A DNA stretch of 64,000 nucleotides from Salinicola lusitanus (GCF_003206045.1 NZ_PZJM01000002.1:253576-317575), one strand, 5' to 3'; shown: positions 46,482 through 56,505, counted from the first letter of the stretch. Numbers and translations: made by a program. The notes: generated from the letters alone by a model not told the origin.

Positions 46482-48710
46482 CTAGAAGACGTACTGTGCA
46501 CTCACGCCGAAGTTACGGCCGGGCTGCGTATAACGATCCAGCCCGTCGCCCTGAATGTTCAGGCCGCGCACGTCGTCCCATACCCAGTACTTCTTGTCGG
46601 CGAGGTTGAAGATGCCGCCGCGCAGCGTCAGATGCTGGCCGAGCGCGACATGCGCCGTCATGTCGTAGAGCTGATAGGCGGCTGGGGCGAACGATGCGCC
46701 ATCGGCGTCGTGATCGCTGACGTGATTGACGAAGGTGCCGGTCAGCTCGCCGCCCCAGCGTTGGCTCGGCGCCTGGTAGCCGAGGCCGACGACCGCCTGT
46801 ACGGGCGGAATTGTCTCTAAAGCGCTGCCATCCTTGAGATTCTTGCCCTCGATGTAGGCGGCGGCAATCCGGCCATAGAGGCCGTCGATGGCGCCGAACG
46901 CTTCGGCCAGATCGAGCTGGCCGCGGAATTCGACGCCGCGGATCAGGGCGCGATCGACGTTCTCGGTCGTGAACTCGCCGTAGGGATAATTGCTCGGATC
47001 GATGCTGGCTGAGACGCCGCTTTCGATGAAGTCCCGGTAGTCGGTGTAGAAGCCTGTCAGCTCGGCGCTACCGAGATGACTCTGCGTGCGCACGCCGGCC
47101 TCGACGAAGCGGCTGCGTTCGTCCTTGAGATCCGGGTTGGCGACGATGCGATAGCCGCGACCGCCATTGTAGTCGTAGTAGAGCTCATCGTAGGAGGGCG
47201 CGCGAAAACCCCAACCGGTCTTGCCGAACAGCTGCACCGCCGGGGTGAGATCGAAGGTGCCGCCGAGCTGTCCGGTGAAGGCGTCGCCCCTTGCGCCGTC
47301 GTAGTCCTGCGAGACCAGCGCATCGTCATCGAGGTCGTAGCGGTAGCTGTCATAGCGGATCGCCGGCGTCAGACTGACGCGGCCATCGGCCAGTGCCAGG
47401 CGATCCTGCAGGTAGACCCCAAAGCGGGTGGCATCGCCGCGCGGGGAGAAGCGGCTCTTGGCGACGGTGCCGGCATCAAGATTGCGATCCTGGCTCAGGC
47501 TGTCGTGGCCGTCGCGCTTGATCACGGCGCCGTAGGCGACCTGCTGTGGCACGCCGAACGTGAACTCCTTGCTCAGATCGCTCTTCAACTGCCAGGTGGT
47601 CTGGTCATACTCGCGCTCGACCTGGCGATTGTAGCCAGCGTAGATCATGTCGCTCTGATTGACGGTTTCGCTGCGCTGCCAGTCGAGCTGCCAGTGCAGA
47701 TCGTCGAAGAGTGGCATGTCGGCGGCGAGATCCTGATAGATCCCGAGGCGCAAGCGCGTGATGTTGTCGTCACTATGGTAGTCGTCGTATCTGCGGCCCT
47801 CCTCGGAGAAGAGGTGCAGTTTGGAGGAGATGCGATACTTCTGGGCGATCAGGCCAATGCGGCTGTTGTCGCTGACCTTCTGCAGTTTCCACAACACATC
47901 GTAGTTATCGACGTCGCCGGGATCGGGTTCGCGGCGTGCGGTGCCTCGGGTGTCGTCGCTCTTACCGTCGCCGACATGATTCTTGGTCGCATCGGCGTTA
48001 CGGTTGGTGGCGACCAGCAGTGACTCCAGGCTGCCACGGCGACCGGCCAGCGTGATGTTCTCGAACAAGCCGTCGTTATCGCTGCGATAGCCGCCCATGA
48101 CGCTCGCGTAGCTGTCATCGCCACTCGGTGAGAGAAAGTCTTCGGGTGACTGCAAGCGCAGATTGACGGTGGCGAAGCCGGAGCCGTGTCGAGCGTCGCC
48201 GCCCTTGACCACGCTGGCGCCACTCAACGAGGCGAGATCCACGCTCAGGCGGCCGGCGTTGAGATAGCTCGAGGTCGGCTCGTAGGACTCGGGCATCTCC
48301 AGCCCATCGAGCTGAATCGATACTCGATTGTCGTCGTTGCCGCGTACGTTGAAGCCGGCGAGACCAAAACGGCCATTGTTAGTGGTCAGTATGCCGGGCT
48401 CGTAGCGGAACAGATCCGCTGGCGAATAGGCGATCTGATCCTTGAGTTCGACGGCTTCGACCTCGGCGGTGGCACCCTCTTCGGCAGTAGTGCGCTGGAT
48501 CGCGCGTTCTCGGATCGAAGTCACCCTGATATCGCTGAGCGTGTCTCTTTTCTCGGTCTTGGCTTCCGCGGCGAGAAGCGTGGCTGTCGGCAGCATCAAC
48601 CCTGCGATCAGGCAAGAGGTGAGGGCGAGAGCGCGCGAATGCGGGCGTGACGGGTGGCCGTTGTGGCGGGTATCAGGAAGAGAGGTGCCGTGTCGTTTGG
48701 AAGCGTTCAT
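46482..48710 (-). CDS. TonB-dependent haem receptor
   Basis: 742 residues with signal peptide (SCLIAGLMLPTATLLAAEA), a TonB-box/plug region (DTLSDIRVTSI, then GFNVRGNDDNRVSIQLDGLEMPESY, split here: NVRGNDDNRVSIQLDGLE) and a 22-strand barrel ending NFGVSAQYVF. The haem-receptor FRAP box (WGFRAPSYDEL) and NPDL box (IVANPDLKDERS) are both present, as in HemR/HutA/PhuR. ATG 48710 was chosen because it opens the signal peptide; the frame extends into the Fur-box region. It is convergent with hmuTUV and supplies it with haem. Confidence 0.92.
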   Translation of the reverse strand: MNASKRHGTSLPDTRHNGHPSRPHSRALALTSCLIAGLMLPTATLLAAEAKTEKRDTLSDIRVTSIRERAIQRTTAEEGATAEVEAVELKDQIAYSPADLFRYEPGILTTNNGRFGLAGFNVRGNDDNRVSIQLDGLEMPESYEPTSSYLNAGRLSVDLASLSGASVVKGGDARHGSGFATVNLRLQSPEDFLSPSGDDSYASVMGGYRSDNDGLFENITLAGRRGSLESLLVATNRNADATKNHVGDGKSDDTRGTARREPDPGDVDNYDVLWKLQKVSDNSRIGLIAQKYRISSKLHLFSEEGRRYDDYHSDDNITRLRLGIYQDLAADMPLFDDLHWQLDWQRSETVNQSDMIYAGYNRQVEREYDQTTWQLKSDLSKEFTFGVPQQVAYGAVIKRDGHDSLSQDRNLDAGTVAKSRFSPRGDATRFGVYLQDRLALADGRVSLTPAIRYDSYRYDLDDDALVSQDYDGARGDAFTGQLGGTFDLTPAVQLFGKTGWGFRAPSYDELYYDYNGGRGYRIVANPDLKDERSRFVEAGVRTQSHLGSAELTGFYTDYRDFIESGVSASIDPSNYPYGEFTTENVDRALIRGVEFRGQLDLAEAFGAIDGLYGRIAAAYIEGKNLKDGSALETIPPVQAVVGLGYQAPSQRWGGELTGTFVNHVSDHDADGASFAPAAYQLYDMTAHVALGQHLTLRGGIFNLADKKYWVWDDVRGLNIQGDGLDRYTQPGRNFGVSAQYVF

Positions 48711-48772
48711 GAGTCTTTGTGTAGGGGTGGATGTGAACGCTAGTAACCGATAGATGATAATAAATGTCAATT

Positions 48773-48791
48773 GCAAGTGATATTCATTATC
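48773..48791 (-). promoter_or_regulatory. Fur-like box upstream of the haem receptor
   Basis: On the minus strand GATAATGAATATCACTTGC matches the Fur consensus at 14 of 19 positions by eye. It lies about 63 bases before the receptor ATG. An adjacent TGATAATAAATG stretch (48754-48766) may extend it into overlapping boxes. Confidence 0.68.
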
Positions 48792-49000
48792 GAAAAAGGT
48801 GCCAGAATAACGATTGGACGCGCTCACGAAGGCGCGAGCCCTGCGGAATCCGCGGGGTCCACACGCCTAGGCGCTGTCTGGAAACGGCCTTCACCACGCC
48901 ACCCGCCGCGAACGAGGCCGTCGCAACGGCCGGCCAACGGCGCTAAGCTGGTCGCGCCACCGCTCCCGCGCCCACGATGCCACCCATAGCCGAGGATTCG

Positions 49001-50140
49001 ATGAAGATCGTCATTGCTCCCGACAGTTACAAGGACGCGCTCAGCGCCCGCGACGCCGCTGCCGCCATCGCCGCCGGCATCGAGCGGGAACTGCCCGATG
49101 CCATCCTGCACCAGTGTCCGATGGGCGACGGCGGCGAGGGCACGCTGGATGCCCTGCTGGCGGCGACGAGTGCCGAGCGGAGAGCGGCAAGCGTGCAGGA
49201 TGCGCTGGGGCGCGAGGCCACCGCGGCCTGGGGCTGGCACGAGGCATCGCGCACCGCGTTCGTCGAGCTGGCCGAAGCCAGCGGTCTGCAGCAGCTCAAG
49301 CGTGACGAGCGTACCGCGCTCGACAGCACCACCTTTGGCGTCGGGCAACTGATCGTGGCGGCACTGGATGCCGGCGCGGAGTCGCTGGTACTGACCTTGG
49401 GCGGCAGCGCCACCAACGACGCCGGCGCCGGCATGCTGGCTGCCCTTGGCGGACGACTGCTCGACAGCAGAGGCAACCCCCTGCCCCCCGGCGGCGCCGC
49501 GCTGGCCGAGCTGGCGACACTCGATCTCGATGGCCTCGATCCGCGGCTGGCCTCGCTGACGGTTCAGACCGCCGTCGACGTCGATAACCCGCTGCTCGGG
49601 CCACGCGGTGCCAGTGCCGTGTTCGGGCCGCAGAAGGGGGCCACGGAGGCCGATGTCGAGCGGCTGGACCAGGCGCTGTCGCACTTCGCCGATCATGCCG
49701 CCAGGATCCTGGGCGAGGATTTCAGGGAGCTGCCGGGCGCTGGCGCCGCCGGCGGGATGGGTTTCGCGGCTCGCGCCTTTCTCGGCGCCACCCTGCGTCC
49801 CGGCATCGAACTGGTGATGGATCAGGTCGATTTCGACACACTGCTGGCCGACGCCGACTGGGTCATCACCGGCGAGGGCCAGCTCGACGGTCAGAGCCTA
49901 TCCGGCAAGACGCCGATCGGCATCGCCCGCCGGGCGGAGCGCTTCGGCGTTCCCACCATCGTGCTGGCCGGAAGGCTGGGCGATCAGTGGCAAGCCTCCT
50001 TCGATCACGGCATCACGGCCGCGTTCGCACTGGCGGATGGCCCGATCACCCTGGACGAGGCACTGGCTCGCTGCGGCGAACTGCTGGCCGATCGCGCGCG
50101 GACGCTGGCCAGGCTGTGGCGTGTGGGCAGCCAGGGATGA
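49001..50140 (+). CDS. Glycerate kinase (GarK/GlxK family)
   Basis: 379 residues, from MKIVIAPDSYKDALSA, the usual beginning. Further signatures are QCPMGDGGEGTLDALLAA, LVLTLGGSATNDAGAGMLAALG, DVDNPLLGPRGASAVFGPQKGA and GEGQLDGQSLSGKTP. The enzyme phosphorylates D-glycerate to 2-phosphoglycerate in the cytoplasm. No glyoxylate or glucarate genes are beside it, so the pathway it serves is not visible. ATG 49001 has GAGG upstream. Confidence 0.93.
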   Translation: MKIVIAPDSYKDALSARDAAAAIAAGIERELPDAILHQCPMGDGGEGTLDALLAATSAERRAASVQDALGREATAAWGWHEASRTAFVELAEASGLQQLKRDERTALDSTTFGVGQLIVAALDAGAESLVLTLGGSATNDAGAGMLAALGGRLLDSRGNPLPPGGAALAELATLDLDGLDPRLASLTVQTAVDVDNPLLGPRGASAVFGPQKGATEADVERLDQALSHFADHAARILGEDFRELPGAGAAGGMGFAARAFLGATLRPGIELVMDQVDFDTLLADADWVITGEGQLDGQSLSGKTPIGIARRAERFGVPTIVLAGRLGDQWQASFDHGITAAFALADGPITLDEALARCGELLADRARTLARLWRVGSQG

Positions 50141-50320
50141 CATACCACCGGAAGCTCTTCCACGACGCTTGTTTTGTCGTCATGTGGCCCTGATATACCC
50201 AGGCATGGAACGCGCTTAACGTCCTGATAGAACGACGCTATCCGCGCCATATCGAGACTTGGATGGGGCTTCGGAGAGCGCCCGGTTACACTGTCACGAT
50301 CACCTTTCAGGAGAGAGACC

Positions 50321-50800
50321 ATGTCCGACATCGATACCAATGCCATCGGCCTGCATACTTCCAGCGCCGAGCAACTCGCCGAAAAGCTCAACACGCTGCT
50401 CGCCAACTACCAGGTGTTCTACATGAACACCCGCGGCTACCACTGGAACGTCAAGGGCGAGCAGTTCTTCGAGCTCCACGCCAAGTTCGAGGAGATCTAC
50501 ACCGACCTGCTGACCAAGGTCGACGAGGTCGCCGAGCGGATCCTGACCCTGGGCTATCAGCCGCTGCACGCCTACAGCGACTATGCCAAGGTGTCGCAGA
50601 TTCAGGAGGACAAGCAGGTCGCCGACGGCAAGCAGTGCGTGCAGGGTCTGGTAAAGGGGTTTCAGGTGCTGATCGAACTGCAGCGCGAATTGCTCTCCCA
50701 GGCCAGCGACGCCGACGACGAAGGCACCGCCTCCCTGGCCAGCGACTACATCCGCGAGCAGGAAAAAACCGTGTGGATGCTCAACGCCTATCTCGGCTGA
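50321..50800 (+). CDS. dps: Dps-family DNA-binding ferritin
   Basis: 159 residues. The ferroxidase site of Dps is recognisable in YHWNVKGEQFFELHAKFEEIY (split here: YHWNVKGEQFF and LHAKFEE), with His and Asp/Glu placed for inter-subunit iron binding. It forms a 12-mer that oxidises and stores iron with peroxide and can protect DNA. The N-terminus is short and not Lys-rich, so DNA binding may be weak. GAGAGA lies before the ATG and a clear terminator follows. It is about 1.5 kb from the haem receptor on the other strand. Confidence 0.93.
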   Translation: MSDIDTNAIGLHTSSAEQLAEKLNTLLANYQVFYMNTRGYHWNVKGEQFFELHAKFEEIYTDLLTKVDEVAERILTLGYQPLHAYSDYAKVSQIQEDKQVADGKQCVQGLVKGFQVLIELQRELLSQASDADDEGTASLASDYIREQEKTVWMLNAYLG

Positions 50801-50831
50801 AGCGCTCGCTCTCACTGCCGCTGCCGACGTC

Positions 50832-50862
50832 GATGCCGCCCTCCGGGGCGGCATCGTCTTTT
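50832..50862 (+). terminator. Rho-independent terminator after dps
   Basis: Perfect 9-bp stem GATGCCGCC (50832-50840) and GGCGGCATC (50847-50855), 6-base loop, followed by GTCTTTT. It lies 32 bases after the dps stop. Confidence 0.88.
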
Positions 50863-50995
50863 GGGGTACGGTTTATCTCACCGATAGTCGAGATTAATTA
50901 AACTTCGACACCACCCAGCCGATGTTGTGCGGTATCCACCACGAGCCCCGTCATCCGACAGGCTCGCGGCTTACTTCCCGCTCTGCGGAGGCCTC

Positions 50996-52366
50996 ATGCC
51001 CCTCGACACTTCCACCGACAGCTTCGACACACTCGCCGCCCCGCCGCTGGAGGCGCTGTGGCAGGCGGTCAACCGCTCCCAGGCGGTGATCGAGTTCGAC
51101 CTCGACGGCCATGTGCTCGACGCCAATGCGCGTTTCCTCGACGCCATGGGCTATCACCGCGACGAAATCATCGGCCAGCACCACCGCCTGTTCTGCGACG
51201 AGCGCTACGCCCAGAGCCGCGCCTATCAGGAGTTCTGGATGCGCCTGGGACGCGGCGAGTACGTCAGCGGCGAGTTCAAGCGCGTCACACATCAGGGCGA
51301 GGATATCTGGCTGCAGGCGACCTACAACCCGGTGCTCGATGACGAGGGCAAACCGCACAAGGTGATCAAGCTGGCCTCGGACATCACCCTGCAGAAGCGT
51401 GCCGTCGCCGAGTACGAAGGCAAGGTCAAGGCGATCGATCGCGCCCAGGCGGTGATCGAGTTCGACCTCAAGGGCAACATCCTCACCGCCAACCAGAACT
51501 TTCTCGATACCCTGGGCTACCACGCCGACGAGATCGTGGGTCAGCATCACCGCCTGTTCTGCACGCCCGACCATGTGGTCAGCCGCGAGTACCGCGACTT
51601 CTGGCTGGCACTGAGCCGCGGCGAACTGTTCGACGGGCGCTTCATGCGCCTGGGCAAGCATGGCCGCCGGGTCTGGATCCAGGCCACCTACAACCCGATC
51701 TTCGACGCCGACGGCAAGCCCTACAAGGTGATCAAGTTTGCCACCGACATCACCGCCGAGGTCGAGCTGGAGGAGCATATCCAGGCCCAGACCGAGGCCA
51801 TGAGCCAGTCGATCCATGCGCTCAACGCTTCCATCGCCTCGATCGCCGAGAATACCCAGCTGACCCGCTCGCTGGCCCGCGAGACCCAGCAGGAGGCCAA
51901 CCGCGGCACCCAGTCGCTGAACGACTCGCGCGAGGCGATGGCGGCGATCCAGAAGTCCTCCGAGGATATCGATGCCATCGTCAAGGTGATCGGAGAGATC
52001 GCCTCGCAGACCAACCTGCTGGCGTTCAACGCCGCGATCGAGGCCGCCCGCGCCGGTGAGCACGGCCTGGGCTTCTCGGTCGTCGCCGACGAAGTGCGCA
52101 AGCTGGCCGAGAAATCCGCCGACGCCACGCGCCAGATCAACCGCCTGCTGGGCGAGTCGCTCAAGCGCATCGACAGTGGCAACACGGTGACCCAGCGCGC
52201 CACCGACTCGTTCGCGCGCATCGTCGAGGGCGTGGCCCAGACCACCGACTCGATCGAGGAGATCGCCACCACCGCCAGTGCCCAGCTCGAGACCGCCAAC
52301 CGGGTCGATACCGCGATCCGTGAACTGGCCCGGGTTACTCGCAGCGAGGAGCGAGCGACGTCATGA
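50996..52366 (+). CDS. PAS-PAS methyl-accepting chemotaxis protein (BdlA-like, soluble)
   Basis: 456 residues without membrane helices. PAS1 is about residues 28-135 and PAS2 about 147-257; both contain the near-identical [19 protein letters not shown] start and the GQHHRLFC motif, so one arose by duplication of the other. An MCP signalling domain follows, with the hairpin tip [21 protein letters not shown] (split here: [17 protein letters not shown]) near 334-360. The layout is that of P. aeruginosa BdlA, a biofilm-dispersion regulator. Haem, flavin or redox sensing by the PAS domains is possible. Its TGA overlaps the next ATG (ATGA). Confidence 0.88.
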   Translation: MPLDTSTDSFDTLAAPPLEALWQAVNRSQAVIEFDLDGHVLDANARFLDAMGYHRDEIIGQHHRLFCDERYAQSRAYQEFWMRLGRGEYVSGEFKRVTHQGEDIWLQATYNPVLDDEGKPHKVIKLASDITLQKRAVAEYEGKVKAIDRAQAVIEFDLKGNILTANQNFLDTLGYHADEIVGQHHRLFCTPDHVVSREYRDFWLALSRGELFDGRFMRLGKHGRRVWIQATYNPIFDADGKPYKVIKFATDITAEVELEEHIQAQTEAMSQSIHALNASIASIAENTQLTRSLARETQQEANRGTQSLNDSREAMAAIQKSSEDIDAIVKVIGEIASQTNLLAFNAAIEAARAGEHGLGFSVVADEVRKLAEKSADATRQINRLLGESLKRIDSGNTVTQRATDSFARIVEGVAQTTDSIEEIATTASAQLETANRVDTAIRELARVTRSEERATS

Positions 52367-53949
52367 GCGCGTGCGTCTTCGGCATCCTGCGCGTCGGTGC
52401 CGGCGATGTCGCCCTCGATGCCCACGACCTGCAAGAAGTGGTACGCCTGGAGCGCCTGCCGCCGCCGCGCCCGCGGGCACCGACATGGTCGCTGGGCACG
52501 CTGTCGCTGCGCGGCCAGCCGCTGCCACTGGTCGACCTGGCGGGGCTGCTGCAGCTCGATCATGACCTCCCGGCAGCGTCCACTCTCGATGCCCATGATG
52601 AGCCCCAAGTCGACGAGGTCCCTATCGACGAAGCCCAGAGCAAGACTCTCCGCCAGGGCAAGTCTCGGGCCAGCTTCGTCGCCGTGGTGGCGCATCGCGG
52701 TGCGCGGTTCGGGCTGTGCGTGAGCCAGATCGTCGATGTGATCGAGGTGCTGCCCAGCCAGCGCCATGCCGTGAGCCACGGCGACGGCAGCACCCTGGCG
52801 CTGACGCCGGCGCTGATCGATCACCCGAGCCTGGCCCACCCGGCGTACCTGCTCGACCTGGATGCGCTATTCGCGCTGGAGGAGATGGTCGCGGTGACAC
52901 CGTCGCCAGCGCTGACCGAGCGCCAATCGTCCGACGCCTCGGCGCCGCCGACGCTGACCAGCGATGCCACGCCGACACGGCTCACCGCCCGGCGCTGGCT
53001 GATCGTGGAGAGTGGCGGCCAGCCGCTGGCGCTGGATACCGAGATCGTCGGCGAGGTCGCCAACTGCCCCGAGATCGAACCGCCGCCGATCGAACTCGAC
53101 GCTTACCTCGGCAACGTCACGCTGCGCGGTGCACGGCTGCCCCTGTTCGACCCCGGCGAGTTGATCGGGCGCGCCCCGCAGCGCGCACGGCCCAGCTACA
53201 TGGTGGTGCTCGATGGCCCCGAGGGGCGTCTGGCACTGGCCCTGGAACACGTCACCACGCTCAGTGCCGACGGCACCCTGTCGCCCGCCGGCCCGGGGCA
53301 GCCGGCGGCGGTGGCCGGACTGGTCGCCTGCCCCACGGGGCGCGATGCGCTGGCGCTCGATCACCGGGAGCTGCTGTCGGCGCTCAATCTGAGTGCGCTG
53401 GCGCGCCTGCATGCGCGGCTCGACGGCACCCAGACGGGCAGCTCGGCCGCCGAGCACCAACCCCGGCGACGCTTCGCGCTGGTGCGCTTCACCTGTGCCG
53501 GCGACTACACCACGTTGCTCGATCAGCTCGACGCGGTCGACGTCGCCCCCACCGACTATCTCGCCAGCGGCGGTGACCCGCGCTTCGCCGGCGTCTGGCG
53601 CCGTCAAGGACGCAGCGTCGCCCTGGTCGATCTGCGCCGCCTGCTGGGCCGCGACGCATCGCGCCCACCCCAGCACGTGCTGATCGCCGACAGCGGCCAG
53701 GGGCTGATCGGCTTTCTCGCCGATACGGTGCAGCGCATCGACTACGTCGAGGCGGCCGAGGAGAGCCTGGTGGTGCGCTGGCGTGGTGACATCGACCCCG
53801 CGGCCCCGGCGATCGAACGTGCCAAGCGGCTGGTAGCGCTCGGCGTCGGCGCCGACCATCAGGTGATGGCGCTGCTCTGCCTGCAGGGCCTGGCGATCGA
53901 CCTGGCGGCGGGCGGTGCGGCACTGCCGAACGCCGCCGAGCCCGCCTAG
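52363..53949 (+). CDS. Triple CheW-domain protein coupled to the PAS chemoreceptor
   Basis: 528 residues made of three diverged CheW-like domains at about 1-185, 209-345 and 367-520. Each is recognisable by a strand such as [27 protein letters not shown] or [13 protein letters not shown], followed by a GxxxLRGxxLPLxDL-type segment ([36 protein letters not shown]). Domain 1 has an insertion near residues 65-105. It overlaps the chemoreceptor gene by four bases, so the two are co-translated and likely interact. No cheA, cheR or cheB is in the window. It may dock several receptors or kinases at once. Confidence 0.8.
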   Translation: MSACVFGILRVGAGDVALDAHDLQEVVRLERLPPPRPRAPTWSLGTLSLRGQPLPLVDLAGLLQLDHDLPAASTLDAHDEPQVDEVPIDEAQSKTLRQGKSRASFVAVVAHRGARFGLCVSQIVDVIEVLPSQRHAVSHGDGSTLALTPALIDHPSLAHPAYLLDLDALFALEEMVAVTPSPALTERQSSDASAPPTLTSDATPTRLTARRWLIVESGGQPLALDTEIVGEVANCPEIEPPPIELDAYLGNVTLRGARLPLFDPGELIGRAPQRARPSYMVVLDGPEGRLALALEHVTTLSADGTLSPAGPGQPAAVAGLVACPTGRDALALDHRELLSALNLSALARLHARLDGTQTGSSAAEHQPRRRFALVRFTCAGDYTTLLDQLDAVDVAPTDYLASGGDPRFAGVWRRQGRSVALVDLRRLLGRDASRPPQHVLIADSGQGLIGFLADTVQRIDYVEAAEESLVVRWRGDIDPAAPAIERAKRLVALGVGADHQVMALLCLQGLAIDLAAGGAALPNAAEPA

Positions 53950-55562
53950 CCCGGCCTGCCCTGCCCCGGGCGGTCTTGCGCGGCGGGTGCGGTATCGCTT
54001 TCGACGCTATCGGTATGCGCGCTATCTTCGGCGCGCTCGCTTTCGGCAGGGCCGCTCTTGGCGTGCTCGTTCTCGCCTCTTTCGTTTTCACCCCTCTCGT
54101 TCTCACCGTCGTCACCCGTGCGACTCGTGTCAGCGTCGGCCGGGGTTCTATCGAGTGCCGTCTCGTCGGCGTCCGCCTCCCGGGTCATATGTTCGGGCAG
54201 CGCGCGCTTCATGCGCACGCCGAGCTTCTCCAGCGCCAGCGCCTGGCCGACCAGACTGCCCTGACCGGTGGCGAGCCGCCCCATGGCCTGGTCGTAGCTG
54301 CCCCGGGCACGGCCCAGATGGCGCCCGACATCCTCGAGGCTCGAGACGAAGCCCTGGAACTTGTCGAGCAGCTTGCCGGCGCGCTCGGCGATATGGCGCG
54401 CGTTCTCGTTCTGGCGCTCCAGATTCCACAGGCTCGCCACAGTGCGCAGGCTGGCCAGCAGCGTGGTCGGCGTGACCACCACGATGTCGCGGGAGAAGGC
54501 GTCCTGGAACAGGGTGTCGTCGAACTGGAAGGCGACCGCGAAGGCCGGCTCGATGGGCATGAACAGGAACACGAAATCCGGCGAGCGCAGCCCTGGCAGG
54601 CGCGGGTAGTCGCGTCCCGCCAGGCCGTCGATATGCGCCCGGATCGCCTGCACGTGGGCCCGCAGCGCCTGCTCGCGCTCGGCGTCCTCCTCGGCGTTGA
54701 CGTAGCGCACGTAGGCGTTGAGCGAGACCTTGGCGTCGACGATCAGATGCTTGTCGTCGGGCAGGTAGATCACCGCATCGGGGCGCTGACGCCCCTGCTC
54801 GCCCTCGATCGAGACCTCGCGGCGGTACTCGATGTCGCGGCGCAGCCCGGAGCGTTCGAGCACCGACTCCAGCATCACCTCGCCCCAGTTGCCCTGCATC
54901 TTCTTGTCGCCCTTGAGCGCCCGGGTCAGGTTGGCCGCCTCTTCGGTGATCTGACGATTGAGGGTGGCGAGCTGGTCGATCTGCACCTTGAGCGTGGTGC
55001 GCTCGCGCACCTCCTGGCCATGGATCTCCTCGAGCCGCTGGCGAAAGCCGCTGACCTGCTCGCGGAAGGGCTTGAGCAGCGCCTCGAGGCTGTCGCGGCT
55101 CTGGGCGCTGTAGGCGCGCTGGCGCTCGTCGAAAATGCGTCCAGCGAGGGATTCGAATTCGTGCCCCATCCGCGTCTTCGCCTGCTCCAGCAACTGGAGC
55201 TGTTCCGCGTGCTGGTTCTGCTGCTGCTCGTGGCGAGTCTCGAGACGCCCGTACTGCTCGCGCAGCGCCGCCAGGCGCTCGTTGAGGGCCTCGAGTTGCT
55301 GCTCGCGGGCACCGAGCTGCTGCTGCAGTTGCGCCTGCCGCTCGCGGAGATCGTCCTGCTGGCCGTCGCTCTGGGCCAGTTCCTGCTCCAGGCGCCGGCA
55401 CTGCGTCTCGCTGGCCTGAAGCCGCGCCTGCAGGCTGTCGCGCTCGACCATCCAGTGCCGGCGCTGCCACACCAGGACACCGACCAGGATCGTCACCAGA
55501 ACACCCAGCAGGACGAGCCCGCCGGTAGACGGCAACAGCCATTCCCCCACTCCGCCACTCAT
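53946..55562 (-). CDS. rmuC: DNA recombination protein RmuC
   Basis: 538 residues. An N-terminal membrane helix (LVLLGVLVTILVGVLVW) is followed by about 120 residues of coiled coil, then the RmuC domain with QGNWGEVMLESVLERSGLR (key GNWGEVMLE), DAVIYLPDDKHLIVDAKVS and RSPDFVFLFMPIEPAF. The PD-(D/E)xK-like core suggests nuclease action; RmuC limits inversions at repeats and defends against mobile DNA. The last about 70 residues are a low-complexity acidic tail with repeated GENER units. The stop overlaps the convergent CheW gene by four bases. Confidence 0.92.
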   Translation of the reverse strand: MSGGVGEWLLPSTGGLVLLGVLVTILVGVLVWQRRHWMVERDSLQARLQASETQCRRLEQELAQSDGQQDDLRERQAQLQQQLGAREQQLEALNERLAALREQYGRLETRHEQQQNQHAEQLQLLEQAKTRMGHEFESLAGRIFDERQRAYSAQSRDSLEALLKPFREQVSGFRQRLEEIHGQEVRERTTLKVQIDQLATLNRQITEEAANLTRALKGDKKMQGNWGEVMLESVLERSGLRRDIEYRREVSIEGEQGRQRPDAVIYLPDDKHLIVDAKVSLNAYVRYVNAEEDAEREQALRAHVQAIRAHIDGLAGRDYPRLPGLRSPDFVFLFMPIEPAFAVAFQFDDTLFQDAFSRDIVVVTPTTLLASLRTVASLWNLERQNENARHIAERAGKLLDKFQGFVSSLEDVGRHLGRARGSYDQAMGRLATGQGSLVGQALALEKLGVRMKRALPEHMTREADADETALDRTPADADTSRTGDDGENERGENERGENEHAKSGPAESERAEDSAHTDSVESDTAPAAQDRPGQGRPG

Positions 55563-55800
55563 CGCATCGCTTCCTCTTGCCCTGGCACTCACTCGCCATC
55601 TCGCGGCGGCCACCATCCCCGAGTCGGCTCCCGCGCGCAAGCCGCGTGCTCCAGCCCGAGGCGTCCGACGCGCGTTTTTCCTTGAACTTTGCCCAGACTA
55701 TCCCAAACTTCCTGAGTGAGCCGAGACATGGACCGGGATGGCCCATGGGCTTGCCACTCATCGAAACATCAAGCCGATATATCAAGACCAGGAGGTCAAG

Positions 55801-56364
55801 ATGGCTCAGCAACTTAACGGTAAACGTGTCGCAATCCTCGCCGCCGACGGCTTCGAGGAGTCCGAGCTCGCCTCCCCCCGTGCCGCGCTGCAAGGTCAGG
55901 GCGTAGAAACTCATGTCATCACCCCGGACGGCAAGGGCATTCGCGCCTGGGCCGAGACGGATTGGGGCGACACCTACGAGGCTGACAAGAGCCTCGACGC
56001 GGTCAACGAATCCGACTACCACGCCCTGGTGCTGCCGGGTGGCCTGTTCAATCCCGATACGCTGCGACTCAACGACAAGGCGCTGGCGTTCGTCAGGCAC
56101 TTCTTCGAAGCCGGCAAACCGGTCGCGGCGATCTGTCACGCGCCTTGGATCCTGATCAACGCCGGCGTCGTCGAGGGCCGCAAGATGACCTCGGTACCCT
56201 CGGTCGCGCAGGATCTGAAAAACGCCGGTGCCCAGTGGTTCGACGAGTCGGTCGTGGTCGACAGCGGCCTGGTCACCAGCCGCACGCCGAAGGATCTCGA
56301 CGACTTCAATGGCAAGTTGCTCGAAGAGTTGGCCGAAGGTCGTCACAGCAATCAGCACGCCTGA
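55801..56364 (+). CDS. DJ-1/PfpI-family protein (YhbO-like protease/deglycase)
   Basis: 187 residues. The nucleophile Cys is in AAICHAPWIL after PVA. The N-terminal VAILAADGFEESELASPRAALQ carries the conserved Glu of the DJ-1 triad, and LVLPGGLFNPDTLR is the usual central block. Relatives such as YhbO and PfpI are annotated as glyoxalase III-like, deglycase or stress protease. AGGAGG lies six bases before ATG 55801. It is followed by a hairpin that probably ends transcription. Confidence 0.9.
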   Translation: MAQQLNGKRVAILAADGFEESELASPRAALQGQGVETHVITPDGKGIRAWAETDWGDTYEADKSLDAVNESDYHALVLPGGLFNPDTLRLNDKALAFVRHFFEAGKPVAAICHAPWILINAGVVEGRKMTSVPSVAQDLKNAGAQWFDESVVVDSGLVTSRTPKDLDDFNGKLLEELAEGRHSNQHA

Positions 56365-56388
56365 TCGACGCTCGACAACGACCGTCCG

Positions 56389-56416
56389 GACGCCCACCCT
56401 ATGGTGGGCGTCTTGG
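56389..56416. terminator. Hairpin after the PfpI gene, probable terminator
   Basis: Perfect 10-bp stem GACGCCCACC (56389-56398) and GGTGGGCGTC (56403-56412) with 4-base loop, followed by TTGG. The T-run is short, so confidence is moderate. It is 25 bases after the PfpI stop. Confidence 0.68.
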
Positions 56417-56505
56417 TATCTGGTATCGGTGAACGGCCAGACTTTGCACGATAACCTGCAAGTTCCCATACTCATCGTTAATCGAACCTAGGATTGCCAG
56501 CTATC

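Noticed and set aside
50150..50200. Weak hairpin after the glycerate kinase gene (ACGAC ... GTCGT)
   Set aside because: The stem is only five base pairs with a long loop and no T-run; not enough to call a terminator.
53976..55685. 569-codon open frame on the plus strand
   Set aside because: Antisense to rmuC; its Leu/Ala-rich product mirrors the coiled-coil codons of RmuC.
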